Below are positions 47,117 through 55,151 of a stretch of 64,000 nt of DNA, piece after piece. The notes under the pieces were generated by a model that made no database searches, was not told where the DNA came from, and worked only from the letters and a program-made list of their open reading frames with translations. Positions within the stretch are counted from its first letter, which is position 1. Each line of letters begins with the position of its first letter. Position numbers and translations under genes: made by a program. Source of the DNA: JAPORK01 sp026710285 (GTDB lineage: Bacteria; Pseudomonadota; Gammaproteobacteria; Pseudomonadales; Endozoicomonadaceae); the NCBI GenBank assembly GCA_965201045.1, contig OZ241746.1, positions 4,836,001-4,900,000 on the forward strand. The letters are read 5' to 3'.

Positions 47117-47171
47117 AGTTAACGTCCGGTTCGGGTGCACCGCAGGCATCACCTGAAACCATTTGTTATGT
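47117..47171 (-). other. attC-like palindrome 2
   Basis: On the minus strand it begins ATAACAAATGGTTTCAGGTG directly at the ATPase stop and ends CACCCGAACCGGACGTTAACT, two arms of an imperfect palindrome with TAAC/GTTA boxes at the ends, as in integron attC sites. It aligns with the element at 48819-48870. It contains a GTGCAC, the ApaLI target, which may be chance. Confidence 0.5.
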
Positions 47172-48794
47172 AATTTTTTCTGCAAACGATCCAAAATACG
47201 GTTTTAATGCGTCTTTTACTGATTGGCCTGAATCACTGGCTGCCATACGAATGACAAGTCCTGCTAATTCACCATTTGATAAACCAAAGTGTTTACTCAT
47301 CTGACTGGAGAGTGATTTTCGGTTGTATAGCTTAAGTATCAATAGGTAATTTTTTTGTTCTATCGCCTGATGAAAAATGGTCTGATTTTTTTTATATAAA
47401 CTATCTGTATCAATTTTTGAAACAAACTCTTTGACTGCTTTATTTAAAGCATATTTCTCTTTAGCTTTATCATTGAAGCAATTTAGTTGAAACTTTACCT
47501 CATGGACAAATCTGAGTGATACCTGTCTATCTATTTCAGACTGTAATTGCTTGATAACAAATTCTTTTATTGATTCAACATCTTGCTTGGGTTTCCTGCA
47601 TAACTGTTGACTGACTAAAGTAATTATTTCAGGAACACAAAATAAATTTTCAACTTCAGCTACATCAAGTGTAAAGATGTCGTGCTTAGACAGGGATTTT
47701 ATTTCTTCATCATTGCGCATGTCCCTGTCAATTACACCGTATACCTCCAAATGATGGAAATTTTTAGCAATTTTAAGTGCTTTTACTACTTGAATAACTT
47801 GAGTACAGGATCCGACCGGAATAACTAAATACTCAGTAAGCACAGATTTATATAAAGAGGAGTCATAACTACCATCTTCCCCTTCGACAAAAACTACGGG
47901 TTTTCTGCTACCAAGAATGTGTATAAGTAATGGTTCAGGTAAACCATCAATATCAGGTACACGCTCCCAATCCCAGGTATTACCATCATAACTTTTTAAC
48001 CATATTTTCGTTGATTCATGAAAAGAAACAGCAAAGTTAACATCATGGGTCGTATAAATAAACAGGCAGTCCTTTCTTAGGTTTTCAATTTCTCGCCATA
48101 ATGGCGCTTGAATTGATTTGTGTAAATGTATTTCTGGTTCATCAACTATAATGATTCCATTTTCAGGAGCTGCCAAACATTGCCCAATAAGATAGAAAAT
48201 TACCCTTTCTCCATCGCTCATTTCAGAAGAATTGTAAGGATTCTCTTTTTGACCTTTAACGCAAGTTTGTATTTTTAAACCACCGATCATTAACTCCCTA
48301 TGAGGTAATATCTTCTCCCATAGCTTTTTGACTAAATCAAGCTTTGTAACCGGTGGTTCTACACGTTTATCGGTTTCCTTTGATGCTTTTATATACTCTG
48401 AGTTTTTTTCAGTCTGCTCTGAAAAAAGATATGTCATTAATTTTTCGAAGTCATTTAGTGAGCAAACTGCCGGGCTTTTTTCGTCATTGGCTGACCATCG
48501 ACGATGCTCTTTGTGGAGGAGTAATTGATCATCTCGTGTATCTGTATAACCATATAGTAAATCCTTTTCAGCAATATCAATAGCTACAGGAGTTGTTCGG
48601 TCGGGCATTGCTAATGATTTTTGAGCAGATAGGCGATGAACTTTATTTTTTTGTGGAGATTTAAACTCAATCCATGCACCAAGTCGTGTTTTTCCTGTTC
48701 CATTAGCGCCTACCAATACCAGGCTTTGATGAGATGTAATTTTTTTATTTTTACCATTTTTCCCCGGGAGTTCAATTGTAAACTTTTCTACCAT
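47166..48794 (-). CDS. Fused AAA-type ATPase and DUF4435 TOPRIM protein (PARIS-like)
   Basis: The 542 residues hold an ABC/SMC-like ATPase: Walker A Gly29-Thr36 (GANGTGKT), signature Ser193-Arg197 (SDGER), Walker B near 214-221 (IIIVDEPE) and His250 (TTHDVNF). A DUF4435 TOPRIM-like nuclease domain follows, with Glu304 in FVEGEDGSYDSSLY and Asp356/Asp358 in YGVIDRDMR. PARIS systems pair such an ATPase (AriA) with a DUF4435 protein (AriB) that responds to phage anti-restriction proteins. Here both are in one chain next to a restriction-modification pair, which fits that trigger logic. Alternatively it is an OLD-like protein. Start ATG 48794; stop overlaps attC-like sequence. Confidence 0.8.
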   Translation of the reverse strand: MVEKFTIELPGKNGKNKKITSHQSLVLVGANGTGKTRLGAWIEFKSPQKNKVHRLSAQKSLAMPDRTTPVAIDIAEKDLLYGYTDTRDDQLLLHKEHRRWSANDEKSPAVCSLNDFEKLMTYLFSEQTEKNSEYIKASKETDKRVEPPVTKLDLVKKLWEKILPHRELMIGGLKIQTCVKGQKENPYNSSEMSDGERVIFYLIGQCLAAPENGIIIVDEPEIHLHKSIQAPLWREIENLRKDCLFIYTTHDVNFAVSFHESTKIWLKSYDGNTWDWERVPDIDGLPEPLLIHILGSRKPVVFVEGEDGSYDSSLYKSVLTEYLVIPVGSCTQVIQVVKALKIAKNFHHLEVYGVIDRDMRNDEEIKSLSKHDIFTLDVAEVENLFCVPEIITLVSQQLCRKPKQDVESIKEFVIKQLQSEIDRQVSLRFVHEVKFQLNCFNDKAKEKYALNKAVKEFVSKIDTDSLYKKNQTIFHQAIEQKNYLLILKLYNRKSLSSQMSKHFGLSNGELAGLVIRMAASDSGQSVKDALKPYFGSFAEKIT

Positions 48795-48818
48795 TTATTA
48801 TCTCGATATCGATTAATT

Positions 48819-48870
48819 ACATAATGCCTGAATCAGGTGCGCCATAGTCGTCCTGGAACGATTTGTTATA
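48819..48870 (-). other. attC-like palindrome 1
   Basis: On the minus strand ATATAACAAATCGTTCCAGG ... GCGCACCTGATTCAGGCATTATGT. It shares the outer AAC/TTA boxes, CAGG and the central GCGCACC with the element at 47117-47171, with similar length (52 bases). It lies between the tiny gene at 48916 and the ATPase, as expected for an attC after an upstream cassette gene. The arms are less perfect than in copy 2. Confidence 0.45.
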
Positions 48871-48915
48871 TACTGATTATTTTAACTATTCGATTGCCTG
48901 TTGTTCCAGACCTTG

Positions 48916-49026
48916 CTAACCATCTCTGTGCGAGACTGTACGAAAAATTTTGTTATCTTTGACTTCGTATTGAGGTAAACCTTTCCAGTCATTAGCATGA
49001 TTAATCGTTCTATAAATGTTGGACAT
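48916..49026 (-). CDS. Small cassette-like protein (4-fold beta-flower type, short)
   Basis: A 36-residue frame from ATG 49026 (AAGGA nine bases upstream) reads SNIYRTINHANDWKGLPQYE then VKDNKIFRTVSHRDG and ends TAG. The repeated I(Y/F)RT motif in NIYRT and KIFRT is typical of small beta-flower proteins often found in integron cassettes. It may be truncated, since relatives I recall are longer. Its position just upstream of an attC-like site supports the cassette idea. Confidence 0.45.
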   Translation of the reverse strand: MSNIYRTINHANDWKGLPQYEVKDNKIFRTVSHRDG

Positions 49027-49077
49027 ATCTTTAATTCCTTAAAAAAATCAACTCATTGTCTATATTGGGATGATTTA

Positions 49078-49225
49078 CAGGAATTCAACTCAGGCGCATA
49101 TTATGAATTTTGAACCAGTATCCGGATAAGATGGTTTTTGTTGAAAAGCTTTGATGCAACGCAAGTGGTTCCACTACTACAAAACGGTTGAGCATACCAG
49201 AATACGGTAACGTATACGTTAAATT
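49078..49225. repeat. Decayed fragment of the methyltransferase module, also at 50660-50800
   Basis: AAAGCTTTGATGCAACGCAAGTGGTTCCAC matches the complement of the methyltransferase motif I region at 45330. The following GTTGAGCATACCAGAATACGGTAACGTA and the preceding CATATTATGAATTTT plus TCCGGATAAGATGG recur at 50660-50800. It is non-coding now. Confidence 0.7.
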
Positions 49226-49261
49226 AGAAAATGATGAAAAATAATAGGATCAGGCTTACTA

Positions 49262-49597
49262 ACCTGCCTGAAGGTATGACCTTTATACACTTCCTGACCG
49301 CCCTTTTCTTTTGACCTTTTTACGTAGTGACCGATTACGGGTAAGTTTTTTTAAACTATTACCTGGGGGGCTTATACCCATTTATCTACTTCTCTGTAAA
49401 GAGATTATACAGGTATAAGCATCCAAATTTCACTCATTGTAGCGGAGAAGAATCGTATTTTCTATATTAAGATCCGTTGTTTTTGTTCTCAATGCTTTAG
49501 CAGCAATCTGTTATAAATTATTCAAATGTAAGCTATGCCATAATCCCTGGCTGAAGTAGCGTTTTTTTATTTTACCATGACAAGATACCTGGGAAGT
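49262..49597 (-). mobile_element. Degenerate IS66 5' remnant
   Basis: The minus strand from 49597 matches the left end of the IS66 element (GTTAACTTCCCAGGTATCTT against GTAACTCCCCAGGTATCTT, then ATGGCATA). After a divergent stretch it matches the transposase N-terminus (LKKLTRNQSLRKKG-like, GGQEGHKGHT). The rest is gone and the reading is interrupted. It borders the family S pseudogene at 49597. Confidence 0.7.
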
Positions 49598-50229
49598 TAA
49601 CATTTTTTTTTCATAACCCGCACTTCAACATGGCCTGTATTGTTAACATATGTATCACCGAAGTATTTGTTAACATGTCCACGAAAAAAACACCAGGTTG
49701 TTTTTTTATATGTATCCGTACAGTTTACAGCATTAGTCTTTTTAAGCGCTTTACAATTTTTTCCTCCAAACTACCAATTGTTAGTAAGTCCTTTATTTCC
49801 CTGTGCCAATACCATGTCATCAAAACTTGTTCCATCTACGGTTAAGACTCCTATTACAGCAAAATTAAGTTTACCTGGACGTTTATGGAATGTGAAATTT
49901 TCTTTTTTAAACCCCATATCATCAAATAAACGTTTCACAGGATGATCACTACCATGCCTGCCAGCGTTAATTGTCAGCTGCAGATAACTTACAGAGCTTT
50001 GCTTTCCTGTATACGCATCCACATAGCCTATTGAAGCTGGGGATGCTACAATTGTATCCTGGTCTTGATGGTGGAAAGGTTGCCCGCCTGAAATAGTGTG
50101 AGCTGTTATCTTTAGAGACACTGAGTTAGCATAAGTAAAGTTTATCGTATTGTTGTGTACTTTTTTGCAATAACTCTTAACAGTCACTAAAAAAAGTATT
50201 GACATAAGAATAAATATTTTTTTATTCAT
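49597..50229 (-). pseudogene. Small secreted family S, member 4, with nonsense and frameshift
   Basis: The start is ATG 50229 with GGGGAG seven bases upstream; the signal peptide is IFILMSILFLVTVKSYC. Family blocks follow: INAGRHGSDH, PGKLNFAVIGVLTV and FDDMVLAQG, then NNW. The next codon is TAG where relatives have TGG or TAT (DWWFGGKNC, NNWYLGG). FGGKNCKALKK continues in frame, and after an A-run near 49700 the frame shifts by one, giving WCFFRGHVNKYF and TGHVEVRV, the family's C-terminus. The IS66 remnant adjoins the end. So four paralogues exist in the window, one of them inactive. Confidence 0.8.
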
Positions 50230-50474
50230 AGCAAATCTCCCCATTATAACAATTAATGGTACTGTTAGTATTTTTTAACGGATTAATGCGTTGCACGACA
50301 TGATCTAAATAAATATTTAATTGACTTACATATTGACTCTCCCGGTTACCAGATAGTTTTATTATTGATGACAAAATTAGCATTTTTCTGGATAAAAGCA
50401 AATATGACGTGGTATAGCAGCCGCCATGTAATAAAAAGTTACACAATATGTTCTATAAAATCGTTCGTATACCA

Positions 50475-50800
50475 TGAACAGCACAGCTACAGGAGTTGTT
50501 CGATCAGGCATTGCTAATAATTTTTGAGCAGATATATGATGAACTCGTAGAGATTTAAACTCAATTCATGCAACAGGTCACGTTTTTCCTATTCCATTAG
50601 CACCTATAAATACAAGTCTATGATCAGGTGAATTTTTTTCATTTTTACCATTTTCCTCCAGGTTCAGGTACATATTATGAATTTTTACCCGACATCCGGA
50701 TAAGATGGCTTCTGTTTAAAAACTTTAATGCAACACAAGTGGTTCTACTACCACAAAACAGTTGAGTAGACTAGAATACGGTAACGTATGCATTGTTTAA
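50475..50800. repeat. Ghost copy of the ATPase 5' end and methyltransferase fragment
   Basis: On the minus strand the stretch ending near 50655 encodes remnants of the ATPase N-terminus, including VFIGANGIGKT (Walker A), the IEFKS segment and the beginning of the next block, with stops in between. The bases 50660-50800 duplicate 49078-49225. The order shows an older copy of the defence module decayed next to the present one. Confidence 0.65.
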
Positions 50801-50828
50801 ATTATATATACAACACAGAGTTAATATT

Positions 50829-52532
50829 ATGATGCCTCTCGATTATGTTATACCGTTTGACTTAGATAATGGAAATAGAGCAAGCGAACAAATTGTCTGC
50901 ATGACAAACCAACACGACAATGTTGTTACAAAACAACCAACCACATCAATACCATCCAGAACATCAGTTATGTTTGATAAATTAAAAAAAACAGTACAGC
51001 AAAATGAATCAATAGCAGATTGTACATCATTTATGATTGCTTTTGCCCCAAACATAATTACCCTGCAGGAAAGGTTGAATAATATTCCACAAATAAACAA
51101 CAGCGTTTCTATGAATAAAGCAAATATATTACTTGCTCATAATGCTGAATCTTCTGTTGCATATGGTGCTATCATTCCAAACCAGTATAAGAGTGTTACA
51201 GAGTTACTGGATGCTGGTGTTCGGGGTTTTGAGTTTGATTTACAACAACCACTTGATGGAACCACAGAGCCAGTATTAAGACATCTGTCATCTGGTTATG
51301 ATAATGTATTTTTCCAATGGTTAATGAAAGTAAATTTAAGATTTACTGATGCAATAAAAGAAATAAAAGAATGGCAAAATAAACATACTAACGAACACAT
51401 TATATTAAACTTTGAAATAAAACCAGCCCACAGAACAGTAACGTTCGCTAACATCACATACAATATAATAAAGCAATATTATTCAGATGATGAGGTATTT
51501 AATTTTGATAAGGCAAAACATATTGCTCATGGTACCAATCAAGATTTACCAAGCATAAATGACATTGTAAACCAGGGTAAACAAATAACTATATTAGAAG
51601 GCAACCCATATACACATTATTCATACTGGAACTGGTCAGATCTATTTGTAAATAGATATGTTATTAATGGTAGAAATGCAATAGGGTCTCACTATTTACG
51701 TGATAATAATTACAATCTTTGGGATAGTCCAAATAAACCACATATCAGAGTTGTTGGTGAAGATAATAGTCTGCCTGGCAGGGTATTAGAGTTTTTTAGA
51801 TGTTTTTCACTGGTACCGGGTACCTGGAATAAGGAAGATATGGAACATTTACAATATAAAGAAAATACGATCATATCTGGTGACATGATATCTGACAAAC
51901 ATACCCTGCATGGAAATAATATTGCAGATATTGCACAGTATTCTTTACAAGGAATAATATACGGAAATTCATATGTGTTACCAACAATGACTCTTTTGGG
52001 AGCCGGTCTTGGTTTAGCGCATGGTGTTATTGATATAACTACAGATGGCAGAACATGTTGTGATTCTGAAGCAGGAATGAAAGCAACACAATGTGTAATA
52101 GGCTGCCTGTGTTGCGGTCTTTCTGCATGCACTTATTTACCAGGAAGAACATTTTATACAGCAACAAGGCAAGCCGTGAATTCTTTTCATACAGAGGGTT
52201 GTACAAAACAAGCATGGCAAGACATTGCCTCAACTACCGGAAAAACTGTTTGTAATGGTATGCTGGGCGGCGCCATTGCAACCTCTTTTGCTGCTTGTGG
52301 ATCTCCAATGTACTTAGGGTGTTTGTGCTTACCAGCAGTAACCGGAATAACCAATAAAACAGCAGAAGCTATAAAAAAAAGAAGTCCACGTGCCCTAAAA
52401 GATATTCCTAAACAAGTTGGGAAAAATTATCTTTGTATACCAAAAAGTATATATAACATTGCAACAAGTTGTTGGAGCTATATTTATTCTAATCCGGAAA
52501 TACCGGGTTCACCTGATTATAAACCATCGTGA
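50829..52532 (+). CDS. PI-PLC-like phosphodiesterase domain protein, copy 1
   Basis: The 567-residue protein (ATG 50829 or 50832, weak AGAG upstream) has a TIM-barrel phosphodiesterase signature: His104 in NILLAHNAESS, Glu135/Asp137 in DAGVRGFEFDLQQ, His152 in RHLSSGYDN and Glu196 in ILNFEIKP, as in bacterial PI-PLC/GDPD-like enzymes. After the catalytic part, about 390-510 is Cys-rich with hydrophobic stretches (CVIGCLCCGLSACTYLPG, GGAIATSFAACGSP, LGCLCLPAVTG), possibly membrane-binding or acylated. There is no N-terminal signal peptide. Relatives attack phosphoinositides or sphingolipids, so a host-lipid target is plausible but inferred. Confidence 0.72.
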   Translation: MMPLDYVIPFDLDNGNRASEQIVCMTNQHDNVVTKQPTTSIPSRTSVMFDKLKKTVQQNESIADCTSFMIAFAPNIITLQERLNNIPQINNSVSMNKANILLAHNAESSVAYGAIIPNQYKSVTELLDAGVRGFEFDLQQPLDGTTEPVLRHLSSGYDNVFFQWLMKVNLRFTDAIKEIKEWQNKHTNEHIILNFEIKPAHRTVTFANITYNIIKQYYSDDEVFNFDKAKHIAHGTNQDLPSINDIVNQGKQITILEGNPYTHYSYWNWSDLFVNRYVINGRNAIGSHYLRDNNYNLWDSPNKPHIRVVGEDNSLPGRVLEFFRCFSLVPGTWNKEDMEHLQYKENTIISGDMISDKHTLHGNNIADIAQYSLQGIIYGNSYVLPTMTLLGAGLGLAHGVIDITTDGRTCCDSEAGMKATQCVIGCLCCGLSACTYLPGRTFYTATRQAVNSFHTEGCTKQAWQDIASTTGKTVCNGMLGGAIATSFAACGSPMYLGCLCLPAVTGITNKTAEAIKKRSPRALKDIPKQVGKNYLCIPKSIYNIATSCWSYIYSNPEIPGSPDYKPS

Positions 52533-53018
52533 TCAAAGAATAATAAAATTAATTAAAACCACAGGTGCTGTGAAATTTGAGAGGTATAGTATTCTCTCAA
52601 CTTAACTCTCTCGTGTACGCTGATGGTAACACTATTGTGCTGGCAATTAAAATATTTTTGCTGATTTAAGACAGACAAATTACTTTTCATTGTTATTATA
52701 AACCGTAAGTATTGACCCTTTTTTCTGATAAGATCATAACAACAGCTCCTGAACGCTATTCTCAACTAATCTGTCCTGATGGCAGCGAATTAAACAATTT
52801 ATAAAGTTTCACCATCTCTGGTATTCGGATAAGACAGGAAACCATAAGATCAGTCATTTTTTCTCTGCGGTTTTGGGTCGCTATAGCTTAACCAGGTTTA
52901 CCTGCTTTATAAGACCATATAATTATGACTAATCAGATTTTAGTAAAAAGGTTGATTATGTTAAAATTTAGCAGCACATACATTAGTGAAGTTATATATA
53001 CAACAGAGAAAAAGTATT

Positions 53019-54773
53019 ATGATACCTTACAGTTTTGACATAGTATCTGACTTACATGATAGAAGCAGAGTAAGTGAACAAATTGTCTACATGACAAACC
53101 AACATGACACTGTTGTTACACAACAGCCAGCTAAATCAAAATTATCCGGGTTATCAATGGTGTTTGATCAACTAAAAAAAGAATTACATCAAAATGAATC
53201 AACAGCAGATTGTACATCGTTTATGGTTTCTTTTTCCCCAAATACACTTACCCTAAAGGAAAGGTTGAACAATATTCCACAAATAGACAACGATGTACCT
53301 ATTAATAAAGCAAATATCTTGCTTGTTCATAATACTGAGTCTTCTGTTGCATATGGCGCTATCATTCCAAATCAGTATAAAAGTATCACAGAGTTACTCG
53401 ATGCTGGTGTTCGTGGTTTTGAATTTGATTTACAAAAACCACTTGATGGAACTACAGAGCCAGTATTAGAACATCTATCATCTGGTTATGATAATATATT
53501 CTTCCAATATTTAATGAAAGTAAACTTAAAATTTACTGATGCAATGAAAGAAATAAAAGCATGGCAAGATAAACATACCAATGAACACATTATACTAAAC
53601 TTTGAAGTTCAACCAGAAGACAGAACAACAACGTTTGCTGAAACCACATACAATGTAATAAAACAATATTATCCAGATGATAAAGTATTTAATTTTGGTT
53701 ATACAAAATGGGCTGCTCATCTTCTTGATCAGGATTTACCAAGCATAAATAACATTGTAAACCATGGTAAAGAAATAACTATATTAGAAGGCAATCCATA
53801 TACACATTATTCATTCTGGAGATGGTCAGATTTCTTTGTAAACGAATACTCTGTTAATGATACAAATGCAATAGGACCTCACTATTTACGTGATAACCAT
53901 TATAATCTTGAAGATGGTGGATTTGCACCACCGATTAGATTTGCTGGTGAAGATAATAGTCTACCTGGTAAGCTATTAGAATGTTTTGGATGTTTTTCAA
54001 TAACACCAGGCAGCTGGAGTAAGGAAGATATGGAACATTTACAATATAAACAGAATACGATCATAGCTGGTGACATGATCTCCGACAAACATACCTTGAG
54101 TGGAAATAATATTCCAGGTCTTATAAATTATTCTTTACAAAGAATAATGTACGGAAATCCATATATGTTAACAACAATGGCATTTGTGGGAGCCGGTCTT
54201 GGTTTAGCACATGGTGCCATTGATATAACGACAGATGGCAAAAAATGTTGTGGTTCTAAAGCTGCAATGAAAGCAACACAATGTGTAACAAGCTGCCTGT
54301 GTTGCGGTCTTTCTGCATGTACTTGTTTGCCAGGACGAACATTTTATACTGCAACAAGGCAAGCCGTGAATTCTTTTCATGCAGAGGGCTGTACAAAACA
54401 AGCATGGCAAGACATTGGCCTAACTGCCGGAAAAACTGCTTGTAATGGTGTGGTCGGTGGTGCAATTGCAACTTCTTTTTCCGCTTGTGGAGCTCCAACG
54501 TGCCTGGGGTGTTTATGCTTACCAGCAGTAACCGGAATAACGACTAAAACAGCAGAATCTATAAAAAAAAGAAGCCTGGATACCTTAAAAGGTATTCCTA
54601 AACAAATCAGTCAAAATTATCTTTGTATACCAAAAGGTATATACGACACTGTAAAATTTTGTGGAGGCTATACTCACAATGACCCGGAAATAGAGGATTT
54701 ATTTAGTTATAAACAATCGTCATTACAATATAACAAAACTAAACCCCAGCATCTTGAAATTGAATATATATAG
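53019..54773 (+). CDS. PI-PLC-like phosphodiesterase domain protein, copy 2
   Basis: A 584-residue tandem duplicate of the gene at 50829, with the same residues in register: His104 in NILLVHNTESS, the RGFEFDLQ acids, His152 in EHLSSGYDN and ILNFEVQP. The Cys-rich C-terminus is also kept (TSCLCCGLSACTCLPG). It extends about 17 residues further (SSLQYNKTKPQHLE). A Shine-Dalgarno-like AGAGA lies before ATG 53019. The bases before both starts match (TTATATATACAACA), so upstream signals were duplicated too. The catalytic histidines are kept in both, so both are probably under selection. Confidence 0.72.
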   Translation: MIPYSFDIVSDLHDRSRVSEQIVYMTNQHDTVVTQQPAKSKLSGLSMVFDQLKKELHQNESTADCTSFMVSFSPNTLTLKERLNNIPQIDNDVPINKANILLVHNTESSVAYGAIIPNQYKSITELLDAGVRGFEFDLQKPLDGTTEPVLEHLSSGYDNIFFQYLMKVNLKFTDAMKEIKAWQDKHTNEHIILNFEVQPEDRTTTFAETTYNVIKQYYPDDKVFNFGYTKWAAHLLDQDLPSINNIVNHGKEITILEGNPYTHYSFWRWSDFFVNEYSVNDTNAIGPHYLRDNHYNLEDGGFAPPIRFAGEDNSLPGKLLECFGCFSITPGSWSKEDMEHLQYKQNTIIAGDMISDKHTLSGNNIPGLINYSLQRIMYGNPYMLTTMAFVGAGLGLAHGAIDITTDGKKCCGSKAAMKATQCVTSCLCCGLSACTCLPGRTFYTATRQAVNSFHAEGCTKQAWQDIGLTAGKTACNGVVGGAIATSFSACGAPTCLGCLCLPAVTGITTKTAESIKKRSLDTLKGIPKQISQNYLCIPKGIYDTVKFCGGYTHNDPEIEDLFSYKQSSLQYNKTKPQHLEIEYI

Positions 54774-55151
54774 TATTCATTTAATTTTTTCATGTGCACT
54801 GATAGTAACTCTATTGTATTGTGCTGGTGATTAAAACATTTTTACTGATTTGTGACAGGCGAATTACTTTTCTTTATTATTATAAAATGTAAGTATTGAC
54901 CTTATTTTCTGATAAAATGACAATATCAGCGAGAGGTTATCTGCATTAAATATTATTCTCTCAAAACTGAGCAGTCCTGCTGACAGTAGATTAAACAGTT
55001 TATAAAGTTTCACCATCTCCGGCATCAGGATGAGATGGGAAACCATAAGATTAGTCATTTCTTCCTGCGGTTTTGAGTCATGACCTACCTTAACCGGGTT
55101 GACAGGTTTTGAGGGACTATGCCATGGTCTGTTAGTGTTTTGTCATTTGAC

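Larger units (their letters stand above)
50780..55130 (+). repeat. Tandem duplication of about 2.2 kb (PLC locus)
   Basis: The gene, its 5' leader and about 400 bases downstream are present twice: both copies are followed by ATTGACC...TTTCTGATAA, TTTATAAAGTTTCACCATCTC and GGTTTT..AG. Each copy ends with TTAACC(A/G)GGTTxACxGG, faintly like the IS3 end. Gene-free spacers are 52533-53018 and 54774-55151. Confidence 0.75.

Noticed and set aside
16983..50000. Several in-frame TAG codons (IS3 OrfB, the MITE-split gene, secreted member 4) hinting at TAG reassignment
   Set aside because: TAG is used as a normal stop in intact genes (for example at 12262 and 54773), other broken genes have TGA or shifts, and all TAG cases are in decayed genes.
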